In this document: piece after piece, positions 21,342-31,268 of the stretch
Numbering within the stretch: the first letter of the stretch is position 1
How the letters are laid out: each line of letters starts with the position of its first letter
From: Dama dama
Taxonomy: Eukaryota; Chordata; Mammalia; Artiodactyla; Cervidae
NCBI RefSeq assembly: GCF_033118175.1
Contig: NC_083692.1
Location: forward strand, 88,206,501-88,270,500
DNA: 64,000 nucleotides
Direction of reading: 5' to 3'
Made by a program: the position numbers and the translations under genes
The notes under the pieces: model-generated
What the model saw: the letters and a program-made list of their open reading frames with translations, nothing else
The model's database searches: none
What the model was told of the DNA's origin: nothing

Positions 21342-21544
21342 AAGACCCTGATGCTGGGAAAGATTGAAGGCTGGAGAAGAAGGCGACAACAGAGGATGAA
21401 ATAATTGGATGGCTTCACCGACTCGATGGACATGAATTTGAGCAAGCTCTGGGAGTTGGTGATGGACAGGGAAGCCTGGCGTGCTGCAGTTCATGGGGTT
21501 GCAAGGAGTTGGACATGACTGAGTGACTGAACTGAACAGTACTG

Positions 21545-21750
21545 AATCCTTGCATAGCGTTTATATCATGACCAGTCATTTATAGGCATCAATTCACTTT
21601 ATCTACACAATGGCCTTGTGAGGTGGATTATTATTATCCTTTCATTCTATAGATGACAAAAACCAAGGCTCAGAGACATGAAGTAACTTGTGCAAGGTCA
21701 CAGAGCTGGTAAGAGGCAGAGCTAGGATTTGACACTAAGTGATCTCATTT
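21545..21750 (-). repeat. MIR SINE, antisense, near full length
   Basis: 'tcaattcactttatctacac', 'gccttgtgaggtggattatt', 'aaggctcagagacatgaagt' and 'gtgcaaggtcacagagctgg' follow the reversed MIR order from tail to head. Confidence 0.88.
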
Positions 21751-22110
21751 TAGAAACTTCTCTTCACTTCTATACTACTATAGTATTTTATGTCTCAAAG
21801 TAGCAAGTGGTCCTGTTGTTGATTGAAAGAGGTCAGTCACTGTCTTGTTAGGCCTAACCAGCATCTTGAGGGAGGTTATAATAGTGGAAGAAAGAGGCTC
21901 CATACTTACCCACCCTGAACAGAGTTGTGTCCAAGGGGCTCCGGCTCCTAGGGCTTTGTCCTTGCTTTGCCCCCTGCCCCCACATAGTAAGTGCCCAACA
22001 AGTGATTAAAAAAATTTGGCAATAGCTTTATTGAAAAATAATCCACATACCATACAACTCATCATTTGAAAGCATGCAATTCAATGATTTTAGTATATTA
22101 TTTATATTTA

Positions 22111-22243
22111 TACTCATTTGGCTGCACTGGGTCTTAGTTTCATGTGCAGGATCTTTAGTTGCAGAATATGGGCTCTTAGTTGAGGCACGTGGGATCTAGT
22201 TTCCTGTCTAGGAATCAAACCCAGGCTGCCTGCATTGGGCTCA
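22111..22243 (-). mobile_element. CHR-type SINE, antisense
   Basis: 'catttggctgcactgggtct', 'gcacgtgggatctagtttcc' and 'tctaggaatcaaaccc' match the antisense CHR. The final tRNA-like 'ccactgg' part is replaced or lost. Confidence 0.75.
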
Positions 22244-22418
22244 TGGAGGATGATGCTACAATGAAGTTTGTGTACACATCTTTGCACAGATGTGTTTTCA
22301 TTTTTGCTGGATATGTATGTAGGAGTGAAATTGCTGGGTCATATGGTAACTTTGTGTTTAACATTTTAGGAAGAGCCAGACTGTTTTCCAAAGTGCCTGT
22401 ACCATTGTACATCCCCAC
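22244..22418 (-). pseudogene. L1 ORF2p C-terminal fragment
   Basis: The minus strand encodes 'LPYDPAISLLHTYPAKMKTH', the conserved L1 ORF2p C-terminal block ('YDPAIPLLGIYP' in typical L1s). The frame is open through the block, but it is a fragment with no start or RT core. Confidence 0.85.
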
Positions 22419-22477
22419 CAGCAGTGTGAGGGTTCTGGTTTCTCCACATCCTCGTTAACACCTGTTATTGGCTGTTG

Positions 22478-22612
22478 TTTTTTTTTTTTTAATTTTAAAT
22501 GTACCTATTTTTTAATCGAAGGACAATTACTTTATAGAATCATGTTGGCTTCTGCCAAACATCAATATGAATCAGTTGTGGGTATACATATATCCCCTCC
22601 CTCTTGAATTCT
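22478..22612 (-). mobile_element. L1 3' UTR fragment, antisense, inside older L1
   Basis: Begins with a poly(T) run at 22479-22491 (the reversed poly(A)), then 'aatcatgttggcttctgcca' and 'atgaatcagttgtgggtata', a ruminant L1 3' UTR signature. The flanks are older L1 ORF2 sequence, so this is an L1-in-L1 insertion. Confidence 0.72.
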
Positions 22613-22639
22613 ATTCTTTTGATAGTTGCTATCTTGATG

Positions 22640-23241
22640 CCAAAGCCTTTGACTGTGTGGATCACAATAAACTGTGGAAAATTCTGAAAGAGATGGGAAT
22701 ACCAGACCACCTGACCCACCTCTTGAGAAGCCTATATGCAGGTCAGGAAGCAACAGTTAGAACTGGACATGGAACAACAGACTGGTTCCAAATAGGAAAA
22801 GTAGTACGTCAATGCTGTATATTGTCAACCTGCTTATTTAACTTATATGAAGAGTACATCATGAGAAACGCTGGGCTGGAAGAAGCACAAGCTGGAATCA
22901 AGTTTGCCGGGAGAAATATCAGTAACCTCAGATATGCAGATGACACCACCCTTATGGCAGAAAGTGAAGAGGAACTACAAAGCCTCTTGATGAAAGTGAA
23001 AGAGGAGAGTGAAAAAGTTGGCTTAAAGCTCAACATTCAGAAAACTAAGATCTTGGCATCTGGTCCCATCACTTCATGGGAAATAGATGGGGAAATAGTG
23101 GAAGCAGTGTCAGACTTTATTTTTTTGGGCTCCAAAATCACTGCAGATGATGATTGCAGCCATGAAATTAAAAGATGCTTACTCCTTGGAAGGAAAGTTA
23201 TGACCAACCTAGATAGCATGTTAAAAAGCAGAGACATTTAA
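22640..23241 (+). pseudogene. BovB RT fragment, frame open for about 200 codons
   Basis: The reading frame stays open from 'AKAFDCVDHNKLWKILKEMG' through the intact catalytic box Y-A-D-D (22933-22944) to a TAA created by the A-run insertion at 23239. The upstream palm, endonuclease and start are absent. A second open segment (23335-23724) carries the C-terminal end. Not a functional gene. Confidence 0.9.
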
Positions 23242-23259
23242 AAAAAAAAAAGAGACATT
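23231..23259. repeat. A-run flanked by 8-bp direct repeats
   Basis: 'gagacatt' at 23231-23238, then T plus twelve A, then 'gagacatt' at 23252-23259. Other BovB copies have a single 'gagacatt' at this place, so 21 bp were gained. Confidence 0.85.
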
Positions 23260-23892
23260 ACTTGGCCAACAAAGGTCCATCCAGTCAAGGCTATGGTTTT
23301 TCCAGTGGTCATGTATGGATGAGAGAGTTGGACTGTGAAGAAAGCTGAGTGCCAAAAAATTGATCCTTTTGAACTGTGGTGTTGGAGAAGACTCTTGAGA
23401 GTCCCTTGGACTGCAAGGAGATCCAACCAGTCCATCCTGAAGGAGATCAGTCCTGGGTGTTCATTGGAAGGACTGATGCTGAAGCTGAAACTCCAATACT
23501 TTGACCACCTCATGCGAAGAGTTGACTCATTGGAAAAGACCCTGATGCTGGGAGGGATTGGGGGCAGGAGGAGAAGGGGACGACAGAGGATGAGATGGCT
23601 GGATGGCATCACTGACTCGATGGGCATGAGTTTAAGTAAACTCTGGGAGTTGGTGATGGATAGGGAGGCCTGGCATGCTGCGATTCATGGGGTCCCAAAG
23701 AGTCGGACACGACTGAGTGACTGAACTGAACTGAATCTTGATGGGGGTGAGGTTATATCTTGCTGCGGCTTTGATTTGCATTTTCCTAATGATTACTGAT
23801 GTTGAGCATCTTTTGTGTGCCTATTGGCCATTTGTGTATCTTCTTTGGAGAAATGTCTGTTCAGATCCTTTGCCCATGTTTTGATTGGGTTC

Positions 23893-25782
23893 CAACAAGT
23901 TTGTTAAAGGAAAGAAAGGAGTGAATGAGTGATGGAGATCCTGGGATGTCAAGATGAGTTAGACTCAGTCCTTGCCCTCAAGGAGCTCACAGGCCAGAGC
24001 TAGAGACACACACACACAACTGAGGATTCACATGGGTATGGTGAGTGCTTGAGCAGCAGTGGGTGTGAGAGGCTGGGTCAAGGAAGGAAGGCTTCCTGAG
24101 GCACTGACTTCTCCAAGGAGATGCGGGTGAGTGGGAATAAGGAAAGGCTGTTGAGTTGGACGAACTTGCTCTGGGAGGAAAAGGCAAGAGTGTAGGTGGG
24201 GAGCAGCTGGGAAATAAGAACAGGGGGAAGGTAAGGCAGGTGAGGCCGGGTATCTAGAAGGTTGTATTGAATCCAAGGAGAAACCAGGAGTGGTGCCAGC
24301 ATGGTTGATGGTGTAGAGTGGCAGAAGCTTAACATGGCTTTAAATTTGCCATCCAAACCCTGCTTGTCCTCGAGCCCTCTTCACAGAATTGCTGAAGCTG
24401 CTGCTGTGGTACCGAGTGGGTCCTTTTATGTTTTAGTAATTATCCTGTCACCCACCAAAAATAATTTCATCCTGGGAAGAAGGAAGGTTGGGTGGTATTG
24501 AAAACTGCTGCCGCATAAGTGCAAGTGGCCTAATTGGGATTCATAAATCCACTTTTTAACAAGCACAATTAGGAATACTTATTGCAGGCCAGCTTGAGAA
24601 AATCAGGAAAGTGCTGTTAGCAGGAGCAGCTTTTATGTGGCTTTATATAATGGGGGTGGAAGACTTGGTTTGATCCTGGCATCCCAATTAGTCAAAAGGG
24701 GAGCAAGCCTCAATAGTGGAATTTTACCCCAAAGTTTAGTTCTGAGTAGGTTATTAGACAATGCTATCATGGGATGAGGTATGTTCTAGATTGTCCTTTG
24801 GGGGCATGGAATGGCAAATGCCATAAGTTTGGGAAAAGATAAGAGAGATCCCCCATAAGGGGTGTAATATGGACAAGCAATCTGTGTTCTATCCACCCTG
24901 CCACACTTTTTTGATTTTCTGTTCACTCAGGTAGGTCAAGTGCATTGGAGAGGGTAGTGGTCTGGTAGTGGAGGGAAGATTAAACTAAAGGTCATGATGC
25001 TGTGAAATCATATGAGACTTGGAGGTGTCAGGGGAATGGAGGGCCGAAGCAGCCGTGATTGATGGAAGGAGAGACACTTGTGGGCTAGAATAACCTGGAA
25101 CACTTTCAGGGGAAAAGCAGGATTGAGCTGGAGCTGGGAGGACAGGCAGGATTTAGGAGTGTGGATGGGAGAGGGAGTCCTGTAACCTCTGTGAGCCCCT
25201 GACCCAGGCAACCAGGAGAGATGCCAGGAGGGACACAGGCAGATCTGTTGGTGGTGATGGAGCAATGCTGTGCGGGGGCCTGTGTGGACAGGGCTGGACA
25301 CGAGCTAGGAGGTCCGAGGGCTAGTCCTGGTCCTGCCACATGTCACTGTAGAGCTGGAGGCAAGTGCCTTGCTCTCTGTGCATCTCAAAGTCATCTTGAA
25401 TGCTCTCTGAGGGTCCTTCCAGCCTTGACACTGGACACAGCCAAGACTCTAGCTGTCTACAAAGTTGGGGAGCTGTAGGAGAACCTGGAGGGCAAGACCG
25501 AGAAGTGACGATGGGATCATTGCCTAGGGAAGGCAAAGGATGCTCCAGGGAAATCCCAGCATGGAAACACAGAACACAATGAGGGTGGATTGAGCCTTTG
25601 GGGATGTAGAGTGAAGAGGGACAGCTGAAGATCCTCACATGTGTGTTGCCAGAGCACTCACGGGTCTGGCCAATTCAGGAGATCCCCACAGAGAGAAAGG
25701 ATTTCCAATTGCTTCTTGGTAAAAGGGAGTGTAATGAATGAATGGGTGGATGAGAGCATGCTGGACTTCGTGCCTGGTGTAA
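23893..25782. other. Mostly single-copy, 1.9 kb, no gene recognised
   Basis: No transposable element recognised apart from a short CA run near 24008. ORFs on both strands are unconvincing. The AT-rich part at 24515-24700 carries several homeodomain-type cores and is listed separately. Confidence 0.5.
24515..24700. promoter_or_regulatory. Candidate conserved non-coding segment with TAATT cores
   Basis: Repeat-free and AT-rich, with 'caagtggcctaattggg' at 24522-24538 (a CAAGTGG NKX2-like core next to TAATTG), CAATTA at 24566-24571 and CAATTA again at 24685-24690. Sites are seen directly; function and conservation are inference. Confidence 0.25.
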
Positions 25783-26545
25783 AGGAAAAATCCCTGCTTT
25801 GGAATCAGGCGGGCTTGGGTCTGATCCCCATTCTGCCTTTATGGGCTGTGTGTTGTTGGATATGTTACTTAACCTTTCTGAACTGAGGTGTTTGGTTTGC
25901 AAAATGGAGATTTAATAATACTTATGTCATCGTTGTTTAGTCTCTAAGTTGTGTCTGACTCTGCGACCTAATGGACTGCAGCATGCCAGGCTCCTTTGTC
26001 CTCCATGACCTCGATGAGTTTGCTCAAATCCAACCATCTCATCCTCTGCCGTCCACTTCTCCTTTTGTCTTCAATCTTTCCCAGCATCAGGGTCCTTTCT
26101 AGTGAGCCGGCTTTTTGCATCAGGTGGCCAAAGAACTGGAGCTTCAGCATCAATCCTTCCAATGTATATTTAGGATTGACTGGTTTGATCTCCTTGCTGT
26201 CCAAGGGACTCTCAAGAGTGTTCTCCAACACCATAATTTGAAAGCAGCAATTCTTCAGCACTCAGTCTTCCTTATGGTCCAACTCTCATATCCCTACATG
26301 ACTACTGTAAAAACCATAGTTCTGACTATATGGACCTTTGTTGGCAAAGTGATGTCTCTGCTTTTTAATATGCTGTCTAGGTTTGTCATAGCTTTCCTTC
26401 CAGGAAGCAAGCATCTTTTAATTTCATGGCTGCAGTCACCATCCGCAGTGATTTTGGAGCCAAATAAAATCTGTCACTGTCATAATCTTGTTGTAATAAT
26501 CACATGAAAGAAAATAAAGTGCCTGGCATCCAGTTGTGGTTAATT
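25783..26545 (+). repeat. MIR SINE split by BovB
   Basis: The left part (25783-25927) has 'gctttggaatcaggcgggct', 'gttggatatgttacttaacc' and 'ttgcaaaatggagatttaat'. The right part (26491-26545) resumes with 'agtgcctggcatccag'. The BovB lies between them, with similar 'taataat' flanks. Confidence 0.82.
25928..26490 (-). mobile_element. BovB LINE 3' fragment, antisense, diverged
   Basis: The antisense tail 'aagttgtgtctgactctgcg' leads into the reversed C-terminal coding region. The minus strand carries the 'LDSKEIKPVNPKYTLEGLML' block. It is more diverged than the copies at 9822, 50142 and 63279, so it is older. Confidence 0.9.
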
Positions 26546-27124
26546 GTGCTGGCTCTCTCCTTCCTAGTCCTCAAACACCTCCCCGATGTGTACCTCTTTG
26601 ATTTGGAAAAGTGGGATTCTTACATTTGCTTTGCCTCCAGCTAGGGTCTTGCTGGGACCCTAAGAAGGCATAACACATGGGTAAAAAGTACTGTGTAAAA
26701 CTGTATTTTGCAACCATAAAGGAACAACTCTTGTTTTTGCGAGAACATTGGAGTGATAGCTAGGGTCAAGATGGAGGGGAAGAAAGGGAAGGGATGGTAG
26801 TTGAGTTCTCTGAGCCGGGAAGGTTACCAGCAGTACCCTGTTAACACTGAGGGTCAAGTGGCAGGGGAACTTTGCAAAGCTTGGCCTGCGTTACCGGAAG
26901 GGGTGTTGTTTCCACGGAGGTCTGAGCTTCAGGTGCAGCCCGGCCCCAGGTGAGGGATATGGAAGACCTGGATATTAGAGGGACCTGGATTTTCAGGAGA
27001 AGCTTGTCTGATTTTGAAGAGTGGAATCAAATACTACAGTAGGACCAGAAGACAAATTGGAGTTGCGTTGGTTGAGGTAAAGATGGGAACTGAGTGACTC
27101 CATTATGGTTGCAAAGTACAGATG
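26546..27124. other. Single-copy stretch, no gene recognised
   Basis: No repeat signature or credible exon. The minus ORF at 26660-26857 has no domain. Confidence 0.45.
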
Positions 27125-27305
27125 CTTTTATACACAGCATCTCATGGGTGGGCAATATGTGTGCTGCATGTCATTATTCCTGTAGGAGAACTTACATGTG
27201 AAGAACCAGGGGCTCAGAGAAGTGAAAGGACTTGCCCAAGACTACAGAGTTTGTAAGTGGTGAAGCTGAAATGCTAGCTTGGGTTTGTCTGCCTTCAGAG
27301 CTCTT
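27125..27305 (-). repeat. MIR SINE, antisense
   Basis: 'caggggctcagagaagtgaa' then 'aggacttgcccaagactaca' and 'gtaagtggtgaagctgaaat' give the reversed MIR core-to-head order. Confidence 0.85.
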
Positions 27306-27932
27306 TAGGAGTCAACTTTAAAATAGTAACGACATCTTTTTCTTTACACTTGTAAAACATATTGAATCCTCCCAACACTCCTTTTAAAATATTTTTAATT
27401 TGAAATAATTTTAGGCTCATGTAGAATTTGCAAAAATAGTACAATTCCCAGGTACTCCTCACAGCTTCCCCCAATGATAACATCTTACATAATCACAGTG
27501 TAAGTAAGAACACTAGGAATTGACATTACCACCATTCTTGTAACTAAACTACAGATCTTATTTGGATTTCAGCAGTTTTTACAAGGACGTACTTTGTGCA
27601 TGTGTGTGTGTGTATCAGAATTTTGTCACACTCATAGATTTATGGAACCACTACCACAATCAGGATACAGAACTATTCAATCACCCCCAAAACTCCCTCG
27701 TGCTACCCTTTTATAGTCCTGCCCTTCCTTACCTGCTCCCCTGGTGACCACTGATCTGGTTTCCATCACTCTAATTTTGTCATTTTGAGAATGTCATATA
27801 AATGGAGACACACAGTATGTAACCTTTTGAGATGGGGTTTTTTCACTCTGGATAATTCTCTGGAGATTCATCCAGGTTGTTGTGTGGCTCAATTTGTTCC
27901 TTTTTATTGCTGAGTAACATCCCTTGGTGTGT

Positions 27933-28628
27933 TAGTTCCTAGGGCTGCTGTAACAAAGTACACAGACGGGGTGGCTTATAACAATGGAAATGTATTTTCT
28001 CAGAGTTCTGGAGGCCAGAAGTCTGAAATCAAGGTGTCAGCAGGGCCATGCTCCCTCAGAAGGCCCTAGGGAAGAATCTTTCCTTGTTCCTTCCTAGATT
28101 CTGCTAACTGTTAGCAACACTTGGTGTTCCTGGTTTGTAGGTACACTCACTACGCCATCATCACATGGTCTTCTCATAAGGACACTGGTCATTGGATTCC
28201 AGGATTCCCTTTGTCCAGTATGACCTGATCTTTTGTAAACAAATAACTTATTTTTGGCTGCTCTGAGTCTTTGTTTCTGCACGTGCGTTTTTCTAGTTGT
28301 GACAAATGGGGGATGCTCTCTAGTTGCAGCGTGTGGGTTTCTCTTTTTGTGGAGCACAGGCTCTCGGGTGCACGGGCTCGGTAGTTGTGGTACTCAGGCT
28401 TAGTTGCTCTGTGGCATGTGGGATCCTCCAGGACCAGGGTTCGAACCGGTGTTTCCTGAATTGGCAGATTCTTTCCTGAACTGGAGATTCTTAACCCCTG
28501 GACCACAAGCAGAGTCCCTGACCTCATTTTAACTAATTATATTTGTTAAGACTATATTTTCAAATAACGTCATATTTTGAGGATCTGGGTGAACATGAAT
28601 TTTAGGGTCACCTCAGCCTCCTACACAT
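27933..28628 (-). mobile_element. MaLR (MLT1-like) LTR, antisense, in L1
   Basis: The reversed LTR begins 'gtgttagttcctagggctgc' and has 'acagacggggtggcttataa' then 'gagttctggaggccagaagt', and ends near 'caaataacgtcatattttga'. It is an old retrovirus-derived solo LTR of a different subtype from 3370-4382. A CHR SINE interrupts it. No viral genes present. Confidence 0.72.
28231..28517 (-). mobile_element. CHR-2-type SINE, antisense, in the LTR
   Basis: 'tatttttggctgctctgagt', 'tctagttgcagcgtgtgggt', 'ggcatgtgggatcctccagg' and 'aacccctggaccacaag' give the full antisense order. LTR sequence is duplicated at the sides: 'tgacctgatctttt' and 'tgacctcatttta'. Confidence 0.9.
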
Positions 28629-28640
28629 GGTATTGGTGCA

Positions 28641-29086
28641 CTATAGTGTGTTTAACCAGTCACACATTGAAGGACATCTGGGTTGTTTCCAAGTTTTGAC
28701 TGTTACAAATAAAACTGCTATAAACTTTCTTGTGAAGGATTTTGTGTCAATGTAAGTTTTTATTCCTCTGGGATAGGTACCCCAAAGTGCAATTGCTGGG
28801 TTATATGATAGTTGCATGTTTAGCTTTTTAAGAAACTGCCAAGTTCTTTTCCAGAGTGGCTGTATTATTTTCAATGCCTCCAGCAATGCATGAGTGAGTC
28901 AGTTTTTCTACATCCTTGCGAGCATTTGTTCTTATCACTAATTTTTATCTTAGCAATTCTGACATGAGATCCTGAGTGATATCTCACTGTGGTTTTAATT
29001 TTCATTCCCTTAATGACTGATGATGTCAAACATCTTTTCATGTGCTTATTCGCCATCTGTATATCCTCTTTGGTGAAGTAGTTCAA
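28641..29086 (-). pseudogene. L1 ORF2p C-terminal remnant
   Basis: The minus strand encodes 'NKHMKRCLTSSVIKGMKIKT' (28871-29086) and, in another frame, 'QLSYNPAIALWGTYPRGIK' (28641-28886). These are consecutive ORF2p C-terminal blocks separated by a frameshift. There is no RT core and no function. Confidence 0.88.
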
Positions 29087-29263
29087 GTATTTTACCCATT
29101 TTTTCCGTTGGATTGTTGACTTCCTACTGTTGAGATGAGCGAGTTCTTTATAGTTTCTAGATACCAGTCGTTTGTTTTAGGATGGGCAAAGATTTTCTCC
29201 CACTCTGTCACGTCTTTTCATTTTCTTAACGCTGTCTTTTGCTGAGTGAAAGATTTGATTTGT

Positions 29264-29492
29264 AAAACCTTTATTTTGGCTGCGCTGGGTCTTCGTTGCT
29301 GTGCATAGACTTTTTGCTGCGGCGCACGGGCCTCGTTGTTGTGGTGTGCGGGCTCTGGACCATACGGGCTCAGTGGTTGTGGAGTAAGGGCTTAGTTGTG
29401 GAATGTGGAGTCTTAGGTCCCCAACGAGAGACTGAACCTGCATCCCCTGCATGGAAAGCAGATTGTTGACCACCGGACCACCAGGGAAGTCT
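29264..29492 (-). mobile_element. CHR-2-type SINE, antisense, in L1
   Basis: 'ctttattttggctgcgctgg', 'ggcttagttgtggaatgtgg', 'gtccccaacgagagactgaa' and 'ccaccggaccaccaggg' follow the antisense CHR order. L1 sequence continues on both sides. Confidence 0.92.
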
Positions 29493-29731
29493 TGTTTTTT
29501 CTGGTATCAGTATATCTAGATAAGATTTAGGTCAAGGTTCACTTTTTGCCCATGGATGTCACATGGATCTGATATCATGTGTGGAAAAGGCTATCTATCC
29601 TTTCTGCCCCAGCACTTTTAAGCTTCAAGTTGGTGGGATAAGCAGGCCCTTTAGGATGATTTTGCTGATCAGGGAGTTCTGCTGCAAATTATCAATAGTG
29701 TGGGAGCTAACATCTAGGTTTCCATGGTCTA

Positions 29732-29808
29732 AGGACACCCCATTTTAAAGATGAGAAAACTGAGGCCACTTAGTGGCAAAACAGATCCTGGATTCCCACC
29801 AGGTACTA
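29732..29808 (-). repeat. MIR SINE fragment, antisense
   Basis: 'cattttaaagatgagaaaac' then 'tgaggccacttagtggcaaa' is the reversed MIR core. Confidence 0.72.
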
Positions 29809-30331
29809 TCTTTTATAAAGCAAACAGACAAGCAAGCAAACAATAAAAAACGAGAAGTTGGACACTGACGATAGAACCTATGACCCCCCACCTTAGATCC
29901 CGGGACATCCATTGAGCCCCAGCCGGAAGGGAAGGGTGACAGGCTGTCAGCAGTGACCTGAGAAGTTGGTCCTACATGGGAAAGAGGTTCAGGTGCAGAT
30001 TCCAGGGCTTCCTTCCTCCTCAGCTTTGAGGAATCTTAACTCCTGCTGGAGAGCTGGTGTGCTGGCAGTGTTGGGGAACTATTGCCATGGCCCTGAGAGC
30101 AGGCTTTCAGCTTAATTGAACTGAGTGTCTTAAAATGGCAACTCACCAGCCAGCTTTCATTTTGTTCCTTTCGTTTGATTGCACTTTCCTGTAGAGATTA
30201 ACCAAATCAATGTAAATGCTTGGTGATTCTGTTTTTTCTGCCATCTATAAATTTGGGGGACACATAGACAGGTGATCGTCAACTGCAATAACCCAGCTGA
30301 GAATGAACAGAGCGTCTGTTTCCTTAGTCGA
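29809..30331. other. Single-copy stretch, no gene recognised
   Basis: A short 'caaacagacaagcaagcaaa' stretch is low complexity. Otherwise no repeat or exon seen. Confidence 0.45.
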
Positions 30332-30562
30332 TCATATGTGCAAGACACGACTTAGTCACTCAGTTGTGTCTGATTCTTTGTGACCCCGTGGACTGTAGCC
30401 CACCAGGCTCCTCTGTCCATGGGGTTTTCCAGGCAAGAGTATTGGAGTGGGTTGCCATGCCCTATTCCAGGGGGTCTTCCCGACCCAGGGATCAAACCTG
30501 AGTCTCCTGCGTCTTCTGTTTCAGCAGGCGGATTCTTTACCACTGAGCCACCTGGGAAGCCC
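30332..30562 (-). mobile_element. Bov-tA-type SINE, antisense
   Basis: 'cagttgtgtctgattctttg', 'gccaccaggctcctctg'-like body, 'gagtgggttgccatgcccta' and head 'cactgagccacctgggaagc'. The flanks 'cttagtcga' (30323-30331) and 'tttagttga' (30563-30571) match at 7 of 9 bases. Confidence 0.92.
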
Positions 30563-30814
30563 TTTAGTTGAGAAAGATACCTAATAAGTCTCATAATAAA
30601 ATGGTGGCACCGATGTCTCCTTCTGAGAAGGATGCTGGTGCGATGTGCCAAGAGATACTGAGAGATATGGAGAGTGTTTTGGCTGTAAGGACCCACAGAA
30701 TGGTGGAGTGAAAGCTGGAGTGAGCAGAGACTGAAAAGTGAACTCTCTTAATTACTCTTCTGGGGCTGAGCCTCCTTCTGGGGAGGTCTTACCTTTCTGG
30801 AGGGTTCCTGGGGA

Positions 30815-30945
30815 AATGTGGAATCAGAAGGCCTGAGTTCTAGGGTAGCTCTGCTATGGACAGCTATATAGGCAAAGGCAAATCTCTTCCCTCCTTTGGG
30901 TCACCTTGGCTCTGATGTGAAGGACTAGACTGGACAAGGGGCCTC
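30815..30945 (+). repeat. Possible MIR SINE
   Basis: 'gaatcagaaggcctgagttc', 'tagggtagctctgctatgga' and 'aaatctcttccctcctttgg' fit the MIR head order loosely. Diverged and uncertain. Confidence 0.4.
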
Positions 30946-31092
30946 ATGTCACCTCAACTTCAGTGGCACCTGCCACTTCAGGGCTTGCCTGCTTCGTGCC
31001 CCCAGTATTAGCAGCTATGGAGGGTAAAGGCAGCAAAGTGGGGCAGAGGGAGATGTTAGGTTGTGATGCAGTCACAACAAAGGCTTCAGCCA

Positions 31093-31268
31093 CCTGGGCT
31101 CCTCTGGTGGATCAGTTGCAACCTGCAATGCAGGAGACCTGGATTTGATTCCTGGATAGGGAATGGCAACCCTCTCCAGTATTCTTGCCTGGGAAATCCC
31201 ATGGACAGAGGAGCCTGGTGGGCTACAGTCCACGGGGTCGCAGAGTTAGACCTAAGTTAGTGACTATA
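31093..31268 (+). mobile_element. Bov-tA-type SINE
   Basis: 'gctcctctggtggatcagtt', 'aatgcaggagacctggattt' and 'cagaggagcctggtgggcta' are in sense order, with the BovB-derived 'acggggtcgcagagttagac' at the 3' side. About 170 bp; an internal part of the head is shortened. Confidence 0.9.

Larger units (their letters stand above)
18655..21544 (+). mobile_element. BovB LINE, 2.9 kb, 5'-truncated
   Basis: The longest mobile element here. It carries degraded endonuclease and reverse-transcriptase coding sequence and ends in a BovB 'gactgaactgaaca' tail. The 14-bp TSD 'aatccttg(t/c)atagc' lies at 18641-18654 and 21545-21558 with one change. A full BovB is about 3.2 kb, so only the 5' end is missing. 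Stops and frame changes (open segments alternate between two frames) make it inactive. Confidence 0.96.
22640..23734 (+). mobile_element. BovB LINE, 1.1 kb, 5'-truncated in the RT domain
   Basis: Starts inside RT motif A and runs to the 3' tail 'gactgaactgaactga'. A perfect 9-bp TSD 'atcttgatg' at 22631-22639 and 23735-23743 marks insertion into the older antisense L1. An internal A-run flanked by 'gagacatt' repeats interrupts the ORF near 23240. Confidence 0.95.
22008..23892 (-). mobile_element. L1 LINE 3' part, antisense, broken by three insertions
   Basis: L1 sequence is present in three blocks: 22008-22110 (3' region), 22244-22476 plus 22613-22639 (end of ORF2), and 23735-23892 ('tttgatttgcattttcctaa', 'ttggccatttgtgtatcttc'). 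A CHR SINE, an L1 tail and a BovB sit between them. All blocks are collinear in the reversed L1 order, showing one original element. Confidence 0.85.
27379..29600 (-). mobile_element. L1 LINE 3' half, antisense, split by LTR and CHR
   Basis: Blocks at 27379-27932 (3' region: 'ggaaccactaccacaatcag', 'gagattcatccaggttgttg'), 28629-29262 (end of ORF2) and 29493-29600 are collinear in reversed L1 order. A MaLR LTR and a CHR SINE separate them. It is an old, dead L1M-type element. Confidence 0.85.

Noticed and set aside
20864..21445. 193-codon minus-strand ORF
   Set aside because: Antisense to the BovB coding region; the open frame comes from BovB codon composition.
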